Part shown: one piece after another, positions 17,320 to 26,535 of the stretch
Numbering within the stretch: the stretch's first letter is position 1
How the letters are laid out: every line of letters begins with the position of its first letter
Assembly (NCBI RefSeq): GCF_016907655.1
Contig: NZ_JAFBCL010000001.1
Coordinates: 5,614,001 to 5,678,000 of the forward strand
DNA from: Saccharothrix algeriensis
GTDB lineage: Bacteria > Actinomycetota > Actinomycetes > Mycobacteriales > Pseudonocardiaceae
DNA length: 64,000 nucleotides
Direction of reading: 5' to 3'
Made by a program: the position numbers and the translations under genes
The notes under the pieces: model-generated
Told to the model about the DNA's origin: nothing
Seen by the model: only the letters and a program-made list of their open reading frames with translations
Databases searched by the model: none

Positions 17320-17391
17320 GGTCCGTGCCGCAGAATCTCCGGCCGCAGCCGGACCAGCCGGCTGGACGGGGTGGACGGAGAGGGTGAGCGG

Positions 17392-19989
17392 ATGGGCAGC
17401 CACGTGCTCGACCTGCGGGAGGTCGACCGGGGGCAGGTCGCCGTCGTCGGCGGCAAGGGCGCGCACCTGGGGGAGCTGGCGCGGATCGACGGCGTCCGCG
17501 TGCCGGCCGGGTTCTGCGTGACGACCGACGCCTTCCGGCGGGTCGTGGCGGACGCGCCGGCGGTCGGCGGGCTGCTGGACCGGCTGTCGCGCCTGGACCC
17601 GGGCGACCGGGAGGCGATCCGCGCGCGCGGCGCGGAGCTCCGGCGGGTCGTCGAGGGGCTCGTCGTGCCCGACGACGTGGCGGCGGAGGTCACCGGCGCC
17701 CTCGCCCGGCTCGGCGAGCGGACCGCCTGCGCGGTCCGGTCGAGCGCGACGGCGGAGGACCTGCCGACGGCCTCCTTCGCGGGCCAGCAGGACACGTACC
17801 TCAACATCGAGGGGCCCGCGGCGGTGCTCCGGCACATCAGCCGGTGCTGGGCCTCGCTGTTCACCGAGCGGGCCGTGACCTACCGGCTGCGCAACGGCTT
17901 CGACCACCGCAAGGTCCACATGGCCGTGGTCGTGCAGCGGATGGTCTTCCCGCACGCGGCCGGCGTCCTGTTCACGGCGGACCCCGTCACGTCCAACCGG
18001 AGGGTCGCCTCGGTGGAGGCCGGCTACGGCCTCGGTGAGGCCCTGGTCTCCGGCCTGGTCGACCCCGACACCTACCGGGTGCGCGACGACGAGGTCGTCG
18101 CCAGGGCGGTGGCGGTCAAGGCGTTCGCCCTGCACGCCGCGCCGGGAGGGGGGACGCGGGAGCGGGCGGTCGAGCCCGGGCGGCAGCGGCGGCCGGCGCT
18201 GACCGACGCGCAGGTCGTGCGGCTGGTGCGGCTCGGCCGGCGGGTCGAGGCGCACTTCGGCCGCCCCCAGGACATCGAGTGGTGCCTGGACGACGAGGGC
18301 TTCCACGTCGTCCAGAGCCGGCCCGTCACCACCCTGTTCCCCGTCCCCGAGGCCGACGACGGGGAGAACCACGTCTACCTCTCCGTCGGCCACCAGCAGA
18401 TGATGACCGACCCGATGAAGCCGCTGGGGCTGTCGCTGTGGCAGCTGACGACGCCCCGGCCCATGGCCGAGGCCGGCGGTCGCCTGTTCGCCGACGCCAC
18501 CCGGCTGCTGGCCTCGCCCGCGAGCCGCGCCGGTTTCCTGGCGGTCGTGGAGAAGTCCGACCCGCTGACCGGGGACGCGCTGCGGACCGTCCTCGACCGC
18601 GACGGCTTCCTGCCGCCCGTCCCGGACGACGGCCCCGTCGAGCAGGTCGCCGGCGCCGAACCGGCTGTGATCGAGACCGACCCGGCCCTCGTCACCGAGC
18701 TGGTCGAGCACGGCGAGGCGTCCATCGCCGCGCTGGAACGCGACATCCGGGGCAGGTCCGGGGTGGAGCTGCTGGACTTCGTCCTGGCGGACGTCCAGGA
18801 GCTCAAGCGGGTCCTGTTCGACCCGCGCGGCCACCAGGTGATCGTGGCGGCGATGCAGGCGACGTGGTGGCTCAACGAGCACCTGCACGAGTGGCTGGGC
18901 GAGAAGAACGCGGCCGACGCGCTCACGCTGTCCGTGCCGCACAACGTCACCGCGGAGATGGGGCTGGCGCTGCTCGACGTCGCGGACGCGATCCGCCCGC
19001 ACCCGGAGGTCGTCGCCTTCCTGCGCGAGGTCGAGGACGACGGCTTCCTCGACGAGCTGCCCGGCCTCCCGGGCGGGCAGGAGGCGCACGACGCCCTGCG
19101 GTCCTACCTGGACCGCTACGGGATGCGCTGCGTCGGCGAGATCGACATCACCCGGCCGCGCTGGGCCGAGCGCCCCACCACCCTGCTGCCCATGCTCCTG
19201 ACCGACATCGGGAACTTCGAGCCGGGCGCCGGCAGGCGCCGCTTCGAGCAGGGGCTGCAGGAGGCGCGGCAGAAGGAGCAGGAGGTGCTGGAGCGCCTGC
19301 GGGCCCTGCCGGACGGGGAGGGCAAGGCCGCGGAGACCAAGCGGATGATCGACCGCGTCCGGGCGTTCACCGGGTACCGGGAGTACCCGAAGTACGGCAT
19401 GGTCTGCCGCTACTTCGTCTACAAGAAGGCGCTGCTGGCCGAGGCCCGGCGCCTGGTGCGGGCCGGCGTGCTCGCCGAGGAGGAGGACGTCTTCTTCCTG
19501 CGGTTGTCGGAACTGCGCGACGTCGTGCTCGCGAACCGGGTCGACCGGCAGCTCGTCCGCCGGCGCAAGGAGGAGTTCGAGTCCTACCGGGCGCTCACGC
19601 CGCCCCGCGTGCTCACCTCCGACGGCGAGACCGTCACCGGGTCCTACCGGCGCGAGGACCTGCCCGCCGGCGCGCTGGCCGGCCTGCCGGTCTCCGGCGG
19701 GACCGTCGAGGGGCGGGCCCGCGTCGTCCCGGACGTGGCGGAGGCCGACCTCGAACCGGGCGACATCCTGGTCACGGCCTGCACCGACCCCAGCTGGTCG
19801 CCCCTGTTCGTCGCGATCGCGGGCCTGGTGACGGAGGTCGGGGGCCAGATGACCCACGGCGCGGTGATCGCGCGGGAGTACGGCCTGCCGGCCGTCGTCG
19901 GGGTGGAGCACGCCACGCGCCTGATCCGGGACGGGCAGCGGATCCGCGTGCACGGGACCGACGGGTACGTCGAGATCCTGTCCTCGTGA
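17392..19989 (+). CDS. rph: Rifamycin phosphotransferase Rph (865 aa)
   Basis: Inactivates rifamycins by moving the beta-phosphate of ATP to the ansa-chain hydroxyl (C21), with a swivelling His domain. The N-terminal ATP-grasp domain (~1-320) has GGKGAHLGELA, VRSSATAEDLPTASFAGQQD and PQDIEWCL. The central rifamycin-binding domain (~325-750) carries HQQMMTDPMKPLG, KYGMVCRYF and LTPPRVLTSDGE. The C-terminal His domain has the catalytic His at ~822 in GGQMTHGAVIAREYG. The whole protein lines up with the Listeria Rph known from memory, at nearly the same length. ATG 17392 is chosen over GTG 17371 by ribosome site (GGAGAGG) and family start. It sits inside the glycan locus and is controlled by the RAE. 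Confidence 0.96.
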   Translation: MGSHVLDLREVDRGQVAVVGGKGAHLGELARIDGVRVPAGFCVTTDAFRRVVADAPAVGGLLDRLSRLDPGDREAIRARGAELRRVVEGLVVPDDVAAEVTGALARLGERTACAVRSSATAEDLPTASFAGQQDTYLNIEGPAAVLRHISRCWASLFTERAVTYRLRNGFDHRKVHMAVVVQRMVFPHAAGVLFTADPVTSNRRVASVEAGYGLGEALVSGLVDPDTYRVRDDEVVARAVAVKAFALHAAPGGGTRERAVEPGRQRRPALTDAQVVRLVRLGRRVEAHFGRPQDIEWCLDDEGFHVVQSRPVTTLFPVPEADDGENHVYLSVGHQQMMTDPMKPLGLSLWQLTTPRPMAEAGGRLFADATRLLASPASRAGFLAVVEKSDPLTGDALRTVLDRDGFLPPVPDDGPVEQVAGAEPAVIETDPALVTELVEHGEASIAALERDIRGRSGVELLDFVLADVQELKRVLFDPRGHQVIVAAMQATWWLNEHLHEWLGEKNAADALTLSVPHNVTAEMGLALLDVADAIRPHPEVVAFLREVEDDGFLDELPGLPGGQEAHDALRSYLDRYGMRCVGEIDITRPRWAERPTTLLPMLLTDIGNFEPGAGRRRFEQGLQEARQKEQEVLERLRALPDGEGKAAETKRMIDRVRAFTGYREYPKYGMVCRYFVYKKALLAEARRLVRAGVLAEEEDVFFLRLSELRDVVLANRVDRQLVRRRKEEFESYRALTPPRVLTSDGETVTGSYRREDLPAGALAGLPVSGGTVEGRARVVPDVAEADLEPGDILVTACTDPSWSPLFVAIAGLVTEVGGQMTHGAVIAREYGLPAVVGVEHATRLIRDGQRIRVHGTDGYVEILSS

Positions 19990-20029
19990 CCGACCGGGCC
20001 CCCGTCGCGCGCTGGCGGGCCGGCGCGCC

Positions 20030-21184
20030 TCACGCCACCAGTTCCCGGTAGAGCGCCAGGTGCCGCCGCGCGCACACGTCCGGGGCGAACCGGGCGTGCG
20101 CGCGTTCGGCCAGCGCCCGGCCGGTGCGCCCCGGGTCGGGGTCGGCGAACAGGGCGGCCAGCCGGTCCGCCAGCGCCGCCGCGTCACCGGGCGCCGCGAG
20201 GCAGGCCGGCTCGGCGAGCATGTCGGCCACCCCGCCCGTGTCGGTGGCCACCACCGGCTTGCCCGCCGCCATCGCCTCGGCGACCACCAGCGGCTGCTGC
20301 TCCATGCTGGAGGGCAGCACCAGCGCGTCGTGCCGGCGCAGCTGCTCGGGCACGTCGGTGCGGTAGCCGAGGAAGTCGACCCGGCCCGGCAGGTCGCGCC
20401 GGGCGCGCAGTTCGGCGGCCACGCGCTGCGGCCCGTCGCCGATCACGGTCAGCGAGGCGTCCGGGGGCATCACGCCGGGCCGCGCCAGGGCGTCGAGCAG
20501 CGTCAGCAACCCCTTGCGCTCCACCAGGAGGCCCACGAACACCAGCCTGCGCACCGGCCCGTCCGGCGGGCAGGGCTCGGGCAGGCGCACGCAGTTGTCG
20601 ATGTGCGTCACCCGGTGCGCGGGCACCCGCAGCCGCCGCACCAGGAACTCGCCCATCGACGGCGCGGGCACGACCGTCCGGTGCACGAAGCGCGCCACGC
20701 CCGCGTCCGCGGCCAGCACGGTCCGGGTGTACCCCGACGGGACCGGCGCGCCCCGCCCGCCCCGGAACCACTCCTCGCGCACGTCATCGGGCACGCCGTG
20801 GTAGGTCTGCACCACCCTGGGCCGGGGGCGCCGCGCGCCGGACGACCCCGCGCCGAACAGTCCCGGACCGAGCAGCCCCGGACCGAGCAGCCCCGGACCG
20901 AGCAGCCCCGCGCCCACCAGGCCCGACCGGCGGTCCTGCGCGTGCACGACGTCGGGCCGCCAGGCGCGCACCACCTCCCGCGCCCGCCGACCCGCCCGCA
21001 GGTCGCCCTTGCGCGCCACCGAGACCTCCTCGTGGTGCCCGGCGACCAGCTCCGCGCCGCGGGCAGGCGTCGGCCCGAACACCCGGACGTCGACCTCGCC
21101 GGACGCGATCAGCGCGGCCGCCAGCCGAACCGTGACGTCGACCGGCCCTCCCCGGTCCTGCGTCAGCAGGTAGGCCACCCTCAC
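20030..21184 (-). CDS. Family 4 glycosyltransferase (384 aa), last gene of the glycan operon
   Basis: A GT-B fold transferase acting on the cytoplasmic face. The N-terminal Rossmann half includes an unusual insertion of repeated LLGPG units (residues ~92-107). The C-terminal half has VFVGLLVERKGLLTLLDAL, SLTVIGDGPQR, VDFLGYRTDVPE and the EX7E-type site in SMEQQPLVVAEAMAAGKPVVATDTGG. The GTG start overlaps the stop of the preceding GT gene by 4 nt (GTGA), so it is translationally coupled. It converges with rph, 40 bp away. Donor and acceptor cannot be named from sequence. Confidence 0.9.
   Translation of the reverse strand: MRVAYLLTQDRGGPVDVTVRLAAALIASGEVDVRVFGPTPARGAELVAGHHEEVSVARKGDLRAGRRAREVVRAWRPDVVHAQDRRSGLVGAGLLGPGLLGPGLLGPGLFGAGSSGARRPRPRVVQTYHGVPDDVREEWFRGGRGAPVPSGYTRTVLAADAGVARFVHRTVVPAPSMGEFLVRRLRVPAHRVTHIDNCVRLPEPCPPDGPVRRLVFVGLLVERKGLLTLLDALARPGVMPPDASLTVIGDGPQRVAAELRARRDLPGRVDFLGYRTDVPEQLRRHDALVLPSSMEQQPLVVAEAMAAGKPVVATDTGGVADMLAEPACLAAPGDAAALADRLAALFADPDPGRTGRALAERAHARFAPDVCARRHLALYRELVA
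20866..20910. repeat. 3 x 15-bp perfect tandem repeat inside a GT4 gene
   Basis: Three exact copies of a 15-bp unit (gaccgagcagccccg on the plus strand), in frame, encoding repeated LLGPG on the minus strand. The copy number could vary by slippage without breaking the frame. Confidence 0.85.
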
Positions 21185-22269
21185 CGCGGCCCTCCCGCCA
21201 GCTTCTCCACCAGGTTCGCGACCTGGTCGCCGACCCGCCCGACGTCGAACAGCAGCTCGGCCCGCTCCCGGCCGGCCAGGCCCTCGCCCGCGGCGAGCAC
21301 CGGGTCCGCGAGCCGCGCCGCGACCGCCCGCGCCAGCGCCCGCACGTCGCCCGGCTCCACCACCGCGCCCGCCTCGCCCACGCTCTGCCGCACGCCGCCG
21401 ACGTCGAACGCCACCACCGCCCGCCCGCTGGCCATGGCCTCCAGCGGCACCAGCGCCATCCCCTCGGCCCGGGACGGCAGCACCACCACGTCGGCGGCGG
21501 TGTAGAAGTCGGCGACCGCCGTGTCGTGGCCCCACCAGCGCACCGACTCGTGGTCGCCGATCTCCCGCCACCGGTCCCGCATCGGCCCGTCGCCCACCAG
21601 CACCAGCTGCGCGTCCGGCACCGCCGCCACGACCGAGGGCCAGGCCGCCAGCAGCTGGTCCTGCCCCTTGAGCGGCGCCAGCCGCCCGATGCACACCGCC
21701 GTCGGGACGTCCGGCAGGCCCAGCCGGCGGCGCGCGGCGACCCGGCTGCGCGGGCGCAGCGCCTCGGTGTCCACGCCGTTGCACACCACCTCGGCGGCCG
21801 TCCTGATCCCGATGGCGCGCCCGGAGGCCAGCTCGTCGTCGCTGACGCACACCAGCTGGTGCGTCCACCGGGACGCCAGGCGCTCCCACAGCGCCGACAG
21901 CCGCCCCATCGGGCCGTCCGCGCACTCGAACGCCCACATGTGCGGCTGGAAGACCGTGGGCCGCCGGCCGCGCAGCACGAGCCGTCCCGCGAGACCCGCC
22001 TTGGAGCTGTGCAGGTGCACGGCGTCCGGGTCGAGCGCGTCGATGATCCTCTTCAGCCGCAGCGCCTCCGCCACCGTGCTCGGGCCGGGGGAGCGGGTGG
22101 CGGGCCAGTCGTGCACGCCGACGCCCGTGCCCGCCAACCGGTCCGCCAGCCACCCCGCCGGGCACACCACGTCCACGGTCCAGCCGCGCCGGCGCTGCCC
22201 CACGACGAGCTGCCGGACCACCGCGCCCACCCCGCCGGTCACCGGCCGGGTCACGTGCACAACCTTCAT
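21181..22269 (-). CDS. Family 4 glycosyltransferase (362 aa)
   Basis: ATG start after GAGAGGTG, overlapping the flippase stop by 4 nt (ATGA). The N-terminus (VVHVTRPVTGGVGAVVRQL) is the glycine-rich donor/acceptor loop typical of GT4. AVHLHSSKAGLAGRL and VFQPHMWAFEC follow, resembling undecaprenyl-linked sugar transferases of the Pgl/Wbn type. The C-terminal half has VCIGRLAPLKGQDQLL, LVLVGDGPMR and the RAEGMALVPLEAMASG catalytic block. It probably extends the lipid-linked repeat unit. Specificity is unknown. Confidence 0.9.
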   Translation of the reverse strand: MKVVHVTRPVTGGVGAVVRQLVVGQRRRGWTVDVVCPAGWLADRLAGTGVGVHDWPATRSPGPSTVAEALRLKRIIDALDPDAVHLHSSKAGLAGRLVLRGRRPTVFQPHMWAFECADGPMGRLSALWERLASRWTHQLVCVSDDELASGRAIGIRTAAEVVCNGVDTEALRPRSRVAARRRLGLPDVPTAVCIGRLAPLKGQDQLLAAWPSVVAAVPDAQLVLVGDGPMRDRWREIGDHESVRWWGHDTAVADFYTAADVVVLPSRAEGMALVPLEAMASGRAVVAFDVGGVRQSVGEAGAVVEPGDVRALARAVAARLADPVLAAGEGLAGRERAELLFDVGRVGDQVANLVEKLAGGPR

Positions 22270-23672
22270 CGACGCACCTCTCGCAGTTCGCGGATCGCGC
22301 GGCGGTCGACGGCCAGCGCCGCCGCCGCGTAACCGAGCACCAGGACCAGCCCCTCGCCGAGCGCGCCCGGCAGGGTGGGGCCGAACAACCCCCCGAACAG
22401 GCGCGCCACCGCCAGGCAGCTCAGCGCGCCCACCGCGACGCAGCCCACCGCCCGCCCCAGCCCGGGCGGCGCGAGGCCGTCGCGCGCCAGCACCCACCAG
22501 GCCGGTAGGACCAGCGCCCAGACCACCGCGAGCTGGGCGGCGGCGACCGCCACCACGCCGTGCCGGGTGACCACCGCGAGCGCCGCCACGAGCGCCACCA
22601 GGTGGGTCAGCTCCAGCGCGAGGTAGCGCCGGGCCCGCCCGGCGGCCCGGATCACCTGGTACCACAGGTGCAGCAGGCCGAAGCCGAGGCCGTAGCCGCA
22701 CAGCAGCACCAGCGGGACGGCCGCCGGCGCCCACCGCTGCCCGAACAGCACCACGCGGTCGGCCAGCGCCGCCGTCACGGTGTAGAGGCCGCCGGTCACG
22801 ACCAGCGCCGCGTGCGTGAACCGGGCGTTGGCGGCCGGCAGCCCGGCCCGGTCGCCCTCGCGGATCAGCTTGGCGCACAACGGGAACACCACCCCGCCGA
22901 GCACCACCGCGACCAGGATGTAGGGCACCCAGGCGATCCGGTAGGCCAGCGAGTAGACGCCCACCGCCTCGGTGCCCAGCACGTGCCCGACGGCGAGGTA
23001 GTCGACGTTCACCAGCAGCACCGCCACCAGCGCGCCCGGCCCCACCACCGCGATCCACCGGGCCGCCTCCGCCGCCGCGCCCGCGTCCCACACCGGCCGC
23101 ACCCGCACGCCCGCCACCACCCCGAGCACCGGCTGCGCGACGGCCGTGCACAGCAACCCGACCACCAGCGCGTGCGGGCCGGAACCCAGCACCGCCAACA
23201 CGATCGTCACCACCGCGCCGAGCACGGCGCTGCCCGCGTCGGGCAGCAACCGCCGCCGGAAGTCCAGGTCCCGGTGCATCAGGCCCAGCTGCACGCCGCC
23301 CGCCGCCGTGAACGGCAGGCCGGCCGCCGCCAGCGCGACGAGCGGCGCGACGCCGGGCGCGCCCACGGCGGCGGCGACCCGGCCGGCCGCCGCGCCCAGC
23401 AGCACGGCCAGGGCGGTCCCCGCGCCGACGCTGAGCACCAGCAGCGTGCCCGCCACCCGGCGCGGGTCCAGCGCGGTCCGGCTGATCACGTCGTAGACGC
23501 CCATGGACTGCACGACCTGGCCGATGTTCACCACCGACACGGTCAGCGCGACCAGCCCGAGCCCCTCCTCGGTGAGGAACGCGGCCAGCACCAGCGTGAC
23601 GGCCATCTGGCTGCCCTTGCCGACCACGTTGGCCAGGAACAGCCACAGCGAACCGCGGACCGCACCGGTCAC
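22266..23672 (-). CDS. Wzx-type polysaccharide flippase (468 aa)
   Basis: An integral membrane protein of the oligosaccharidyl-lipid/polysaccharide flippase superfamily (PST). About 12 hydrophobic helices are visible, beginning with GSLWLFLANVVGKGSQMAV, and there is a MGVYDVISRT loop and a VDYLAVGHVLGTEAVGVYSLAYR block typical of RfbX/Wzx. It would move the finished lipid-linked repeat unit across the membrane. The GTG start overlaps the GT87 gene stop by 4 nt. Its place between glycosyltransferases and the Wzy-like gene supports a Wzx/Wzy-dependent pathway. Confidence 0.88.
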   Translation of the reverse strand: MTGAVRGSLWLFLANVVGKGSQMAVTLVLAAFLTEEGLGLVALTVSVVNIGQVVQSMGVYDVISRTALDPRRVAGTLLVLSVGAGTALAVLLGAAAGRVAAAVGAPGVAPLVALAAAGLPFTAAGGVQLGLMHRDLDFRRRLLPDAGSAVLGAVVTIVLAVLGSGPHALVVGLLCTAVAQPVLGVVAGVRVRPVWDAGAAAEAARWIAVVGPGALVAVLLVNVDYLAVGHVLGTEAVGVYSLAYRIAWVPYILVAVVLGGVVFPLCAKLIREGDRAGLPAANARFTHAALVVTGGLYTVTAALADRVVLFGQRWAPAAVPLVLLCGYGLGFGLLHLWYQVIRAAGRARRYLALELTHLVALVAALAVVTRHGVVAVAAAQLAVVWALVLPAWWVLARDGLAPPGLGRAVGCVAVGALSCLAVARLFGGLFGPTLPGALGEGLVLVLGYAAAALAVDRRAIRELREVRR

Positions 23673-25456
23673 GACGGTTCGGCGGTGGCGCGCCCGCGCC
23701 GTCGGGCGTGCACGACCAGCGCCACCCACGCGAGCACCAGCGCGACCCCGTCCACCGTCACGCTCGCCCGCGAACCCACCAGGTCGCGCACCGCCGCGTC
23801 GACGAAGTGCAGGTGCGCGAACGGCACCAGCAGCGCCACCACCGCGACCCCCGGCCACGCCCGCGGGTCCCGCCACCACGACACCGCGGCCAGGGCCAGC
23901 GCCGGCACGGCGATCAGCACGTCGCCGGGCTGGTGCACCACCGCCACCACGACGGCGGCGCACGTCAGCAGGTCCGCGACCGGCGACCGGCCGGCCCGGT
24001 CCAGCCGCCGGACCAGCACCGCGCTGACCGCCAGGACGGCCACCAGGGCGAACGCCTCCGCGCCGGGCGGCAGCCAACCGGTGAGCCGGAAGAAGACCGC
24101 GGCCACGTCGACGCGTTGCGCGGTCAGGGAGTCGACCGCGCCGTAGTGGGTCGCCGAGGCGTGCTCCAGGTTCGCCCGGACCACGTCGAGGAACGCGCCC
24201 ACGCCACCGCCGCCGACGATCACCGGCGCCACCACGGCCAGGCTGGCGACCGCCGCGACGGCCGTGCCGCCCAGCGCCACCTTCCACGAGCCGCGCGCGA
24301 GCAGCAGCACCGCCAGCGGCAGCCCGAACTGCGGCTTGAGCCACGCCAGCGCCAGGGCCAGCGCCGCCCACCGGGGGTGGCTGGTGCGCGCCAGCAGCGC
24401 GCCCGCCGCGCCGACGGCGACCAGCGGGTTGACCTGGCCCACGTAGAGCTGCGCCTTGCCGACCTGGCTGGTGACCAGCAGCGCGCCGACCACGGCGGCG
24501 GCGGGCAGCAGCGGCGCCCGCAGGCGCCCGGCCGCCAGCACCGCCAGGAACACCAGCAGCAGCAACGAGACCACCGCGAACGCCACCGCGCCGAGCCGGT
24601 AGCCCGGCAGCGCGAACGGCGAGTGCAGCACCAGGTGGTAGGGCTGGTACAGGTTGAAGTTCTGCCGCACCGGCCAGTGCGCGAACATCGCGGCCGGGTC
24701 GTACGGGTTGCCGCCGGCCAGGAACTCGCGGATCGGGAAGTACAGCGCGTCGCGGAAGTCCTGCATCCGCTCCTCGGGCAGGTTCGCCGCCGTGGGCAGC
24801 GGGACCTCCCACGACGGCCGCAACGCCCGCCACGCGCCGACCGCGCCGACGACCGCCGCCATGAACGCGACGACCCCCTGCCCGCCACGACCGGCCCACC
24901 ACCGCCCGCGCGGCCGGGGCGCCCGCTGCGGCTCCTCGGCCACCCGCACGGCGACCTCGCCGCCCGCCGCCGCGCCCCCGGCCCGGCCTTCGCCCGCCCC
25001 CGCGCCGACCGGCTCCCCGACCGCCCCCGCGCCGGCCCGCTCATCGCCCGTCAGGTCGCCAGGACCACCGGACCGGCTGCCGCGCACCGGGTCGTGGCCG
25101 CCCGCCACGTCGACCCCACCGGCCCGATCCTCGCCCGTCCCGTTCCCGCCCGTCCCGTTCCCGGCCGTGCCGTTGCCGGCTGTGCCGTTTTCGGCTGTTT
25201 TGCCGCCCGTCCCGTTCCCGGCCGTGCCACCGCCGGCCGTTCCGTTCCCGCTCGTTCCGTTCCCGCTCGTTCCGTTTTCGGCTGTTCCGTTTTCGGCTGC
25301 GCCACCGCTGACCGTTCCGCGCCCGGCTGTCCCGTTCCCGGCCGCCAAGTCGGCGGGTGGCTGGTCGCCGTCGGCCGGGAGGCCACCGCGCACCGAGCCA
25401 CCGCCGGCCCGCACCGCCCCGTCCTCCGACCGGTCCTGCCGGATCTCCCGCGTCAT
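23669..25456 (-). CDS. GT87-family membrane glycosyltransferase with NGT-repeat N-terminus (595 aa)
   Basis: Residues ~185-590 are a multi-helix membrane domain of the GT87 (DUF2029) mannosyltransferase group, which uses polyprenyl-phosphate sugars on the outer side of the membrane. NPYDPAAMFAHWPVRQNFNLYQPYHL and the LYVGQVNPL loop match that group. The first ~180 residues are a disordered tail; residues 41-107 contain ten NGT tripeptides in a ~5-residue repeat. The ATG start overlaps the Wzz-like gene stop (ATGA). The GT2 gene at 12217 could make its lipid-linked donor. The tail is unusual and is not part of the known catalytic domain. Confidence 0.83.
   Translation of the reverse strand: MTREIRQDRSEDGAVRAGGGSVRGGLPADGDQPPADLAAGNGTAGRGTVSGGAAENGTAENGTSGNGTSGNGTAGGGTAGNGTGGKTAENGTAGNGTAGNGTGGNGTGEDRAGGVDVAGGHDPVRGSRSGGPGDLTGDERAGAGAVGEPVGAGAGEGRAGGAAAGGEVAVRVAEEPQRAPRPRGRWWAGRGGQGVVAFMAAVVGAVGAWRALRPSWEVPLPTAANLPEERMQDFRDALYFPIREFLAGGNPYDPAAMFAHWPVRQNFNLYQPYHLVLHSPFALPGYRLGAVAFAVVSLLLLVFLAVLAAGRLRAPLLPAAAVVGALLVTSQVGKAQLYVGQVNPLVAVGAAGALLARTSHPRWAALALALAWLKPQFGLPLAVLLLARGSWKVALGGTAVAAVASLAVVAPVIVGGGGVGAFLDVVRANLEHASATHYGAVDSLTAQRVDVAAVFFRLTGWLPPGAEAFALVAVLAVSAVLVRRLDRAGRSPVADLLTCAAVVVAVVHQPGDVLIAVPALALAAVSWWRDPRAWPGVAVVALLVPFAHLHFVDAAVRDLVGSRASVTVDGVALVLAWVALVVHARRRGRATAEPS
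25136..25336. repeat. Degenerate 15-bp repeat coding for NGT units
   Basis: An array of about 15-bp units (gttcccgctcgttcc-like on the plus strand) encodes AGNGT, SGNGT and ENGTA repeats in the GT87 N-terminus. Base composition is locally richer in T than its surroundings. Confidence 0.8.
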
Positions 25457-26535
25457 ACCAGCACCACCGCCACCACCGCCGTGCCGGCCGGCAGCGCGCC
25501 GACCACGCTCGCCAACCCGTCCTGCCGCCGGCCGGCCGGGGCCACGGCGATCAGCGCCTCGCCGGCGCCGGGCCCGGTCGCCCCGTCCGGCAACCGCCCC
25601 GCCAGCGCCTCCGCCCGCCCGACCAGGTCCGGCGCCACCGCCACGACCCGCGCAGGGCGCGTCGCCGCGGCGCAGAGCACCGCCAGCCGCGCCACGACGT
25701 CGGGGTCGTCGTCGCGCACCACGGCCACCGGGTGCGCCACGCCCGCCGCGGACAGCGCCGCCCGCACCCCGTCCACCACGCGGGTCCGCCGCAGGCGGAC
25801 CGCCACCGCCGCCGCCGCGGCGGCGACCACCGCCGCCGCGAGCGCCAGCCCGAGCGCCAGCGGCCAGTCCGGCGCGACCCGGATCACCTCGGCCCGGTCC
25901 AGCACCCGCAGCTTCGCCGCCGGCGCGAGCAGGTCGGTCTCCACCACGGCCTTCGCCACCGCCGTCGCCTCCCGGCTCGCCTGCTGGGCCGACGGCGCCC
26001 GCACGGACACCCGCGCCAGCCCCGACGCGGGCACCAGCTCCACCGACACCCGGTCCGCCGCCGTCCCGGCCCGCGCCAGCACGGAGGGGCTGCGCGCCAC
26101 CTCCACCAGGGCCGGCAGCGACAGCGCGACCACCTCGCCGTACTGGGGCGCGTCGGGGACGGGCCCCGCGAGCAGGCTCACCCGCCCCTGGTGCTGCTCA
26201 CCCCTGAGGACCACCGCGAGCAGCACCAGCGCCCCCACCAGCAGCCCCGCGCCCGCGCACCCGCCGACCGCCCGCCACCGCACCGCCGCCCGCGCCACCC
26301 GGGCCCGCGCCACCCGGGCCCGCACCGCGGACCACGCCCCCCGCGCCCGCGCCGCCGACCTCCCCGACCACGTCCCCCGCGGCTCCACCGCCGGTCCCCC
26401 CTCCCGCGACCGCACCGCCGGCCCCTCCGCGCGCGCCCGCGCCGCCGACCTCTCCGCCGGCCTCTCCACCCGCGGCTTCACCGCCGACTTCCGCGCCCGC
26501 GACTTCACCGCGGACCTCCCCGCCTGGGACTTCAC
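25453..26535 (-). CDS. Wzz/YveK-like chain-length protein (360 aa)
   Basis: GTG start (GTGA overlap with the preceding GT4 stop, GGGGAGGT ribosome site). A basic, repetitive N-terminal tail (GRSAVKSQAGRSAVKSRAR and similar, ~1-85) precedes TM1 (~88-110). An extracytoplasmic domain (~110-215) contains the ASREATAVAKAVVETD helix, then TM2 (~225-250) and a cytoplasmic domain of ~110 residues. Two helices flanking an outer loop is the plan of polysaccharide co-polymerases that set chain length. The cytoplasmic part lacks a Walker A motif, so it is not a tyrosine kinase. The tail repeats are unusual for the family. Confidence 0.75.
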   Translation of the reverse strand: MKSQAGRSAVKSRARKSAVKPRVERPAERSAARARAEGPAVRSREGGPAVEPRGTWSGRSAARARGAWSAVRARVARARVARAAVRWRAVGGCAGAGLLVGALVLLAVVLRGEQHQGRVSLLAGPVPDAPQYGEVVALSLPALVEVARSPSVLARAGTAADRVSVELVPASGLARVSVRAPSAQQASREATAVAKAVVETDLLAPAAKLRVLDRAEVIRVAPDWPLALGLALAAAVVAAAAAAVAVRLRRTRVVDGVRAALSAAGVAHPVAVVRDDDPDVVARLAVLCAAATRPARVVAVAPDLVGRAEALAGRLPDGATGPGAGEALIAVAPAGRRQDGLASVVGALPAGTAVVAVVLV

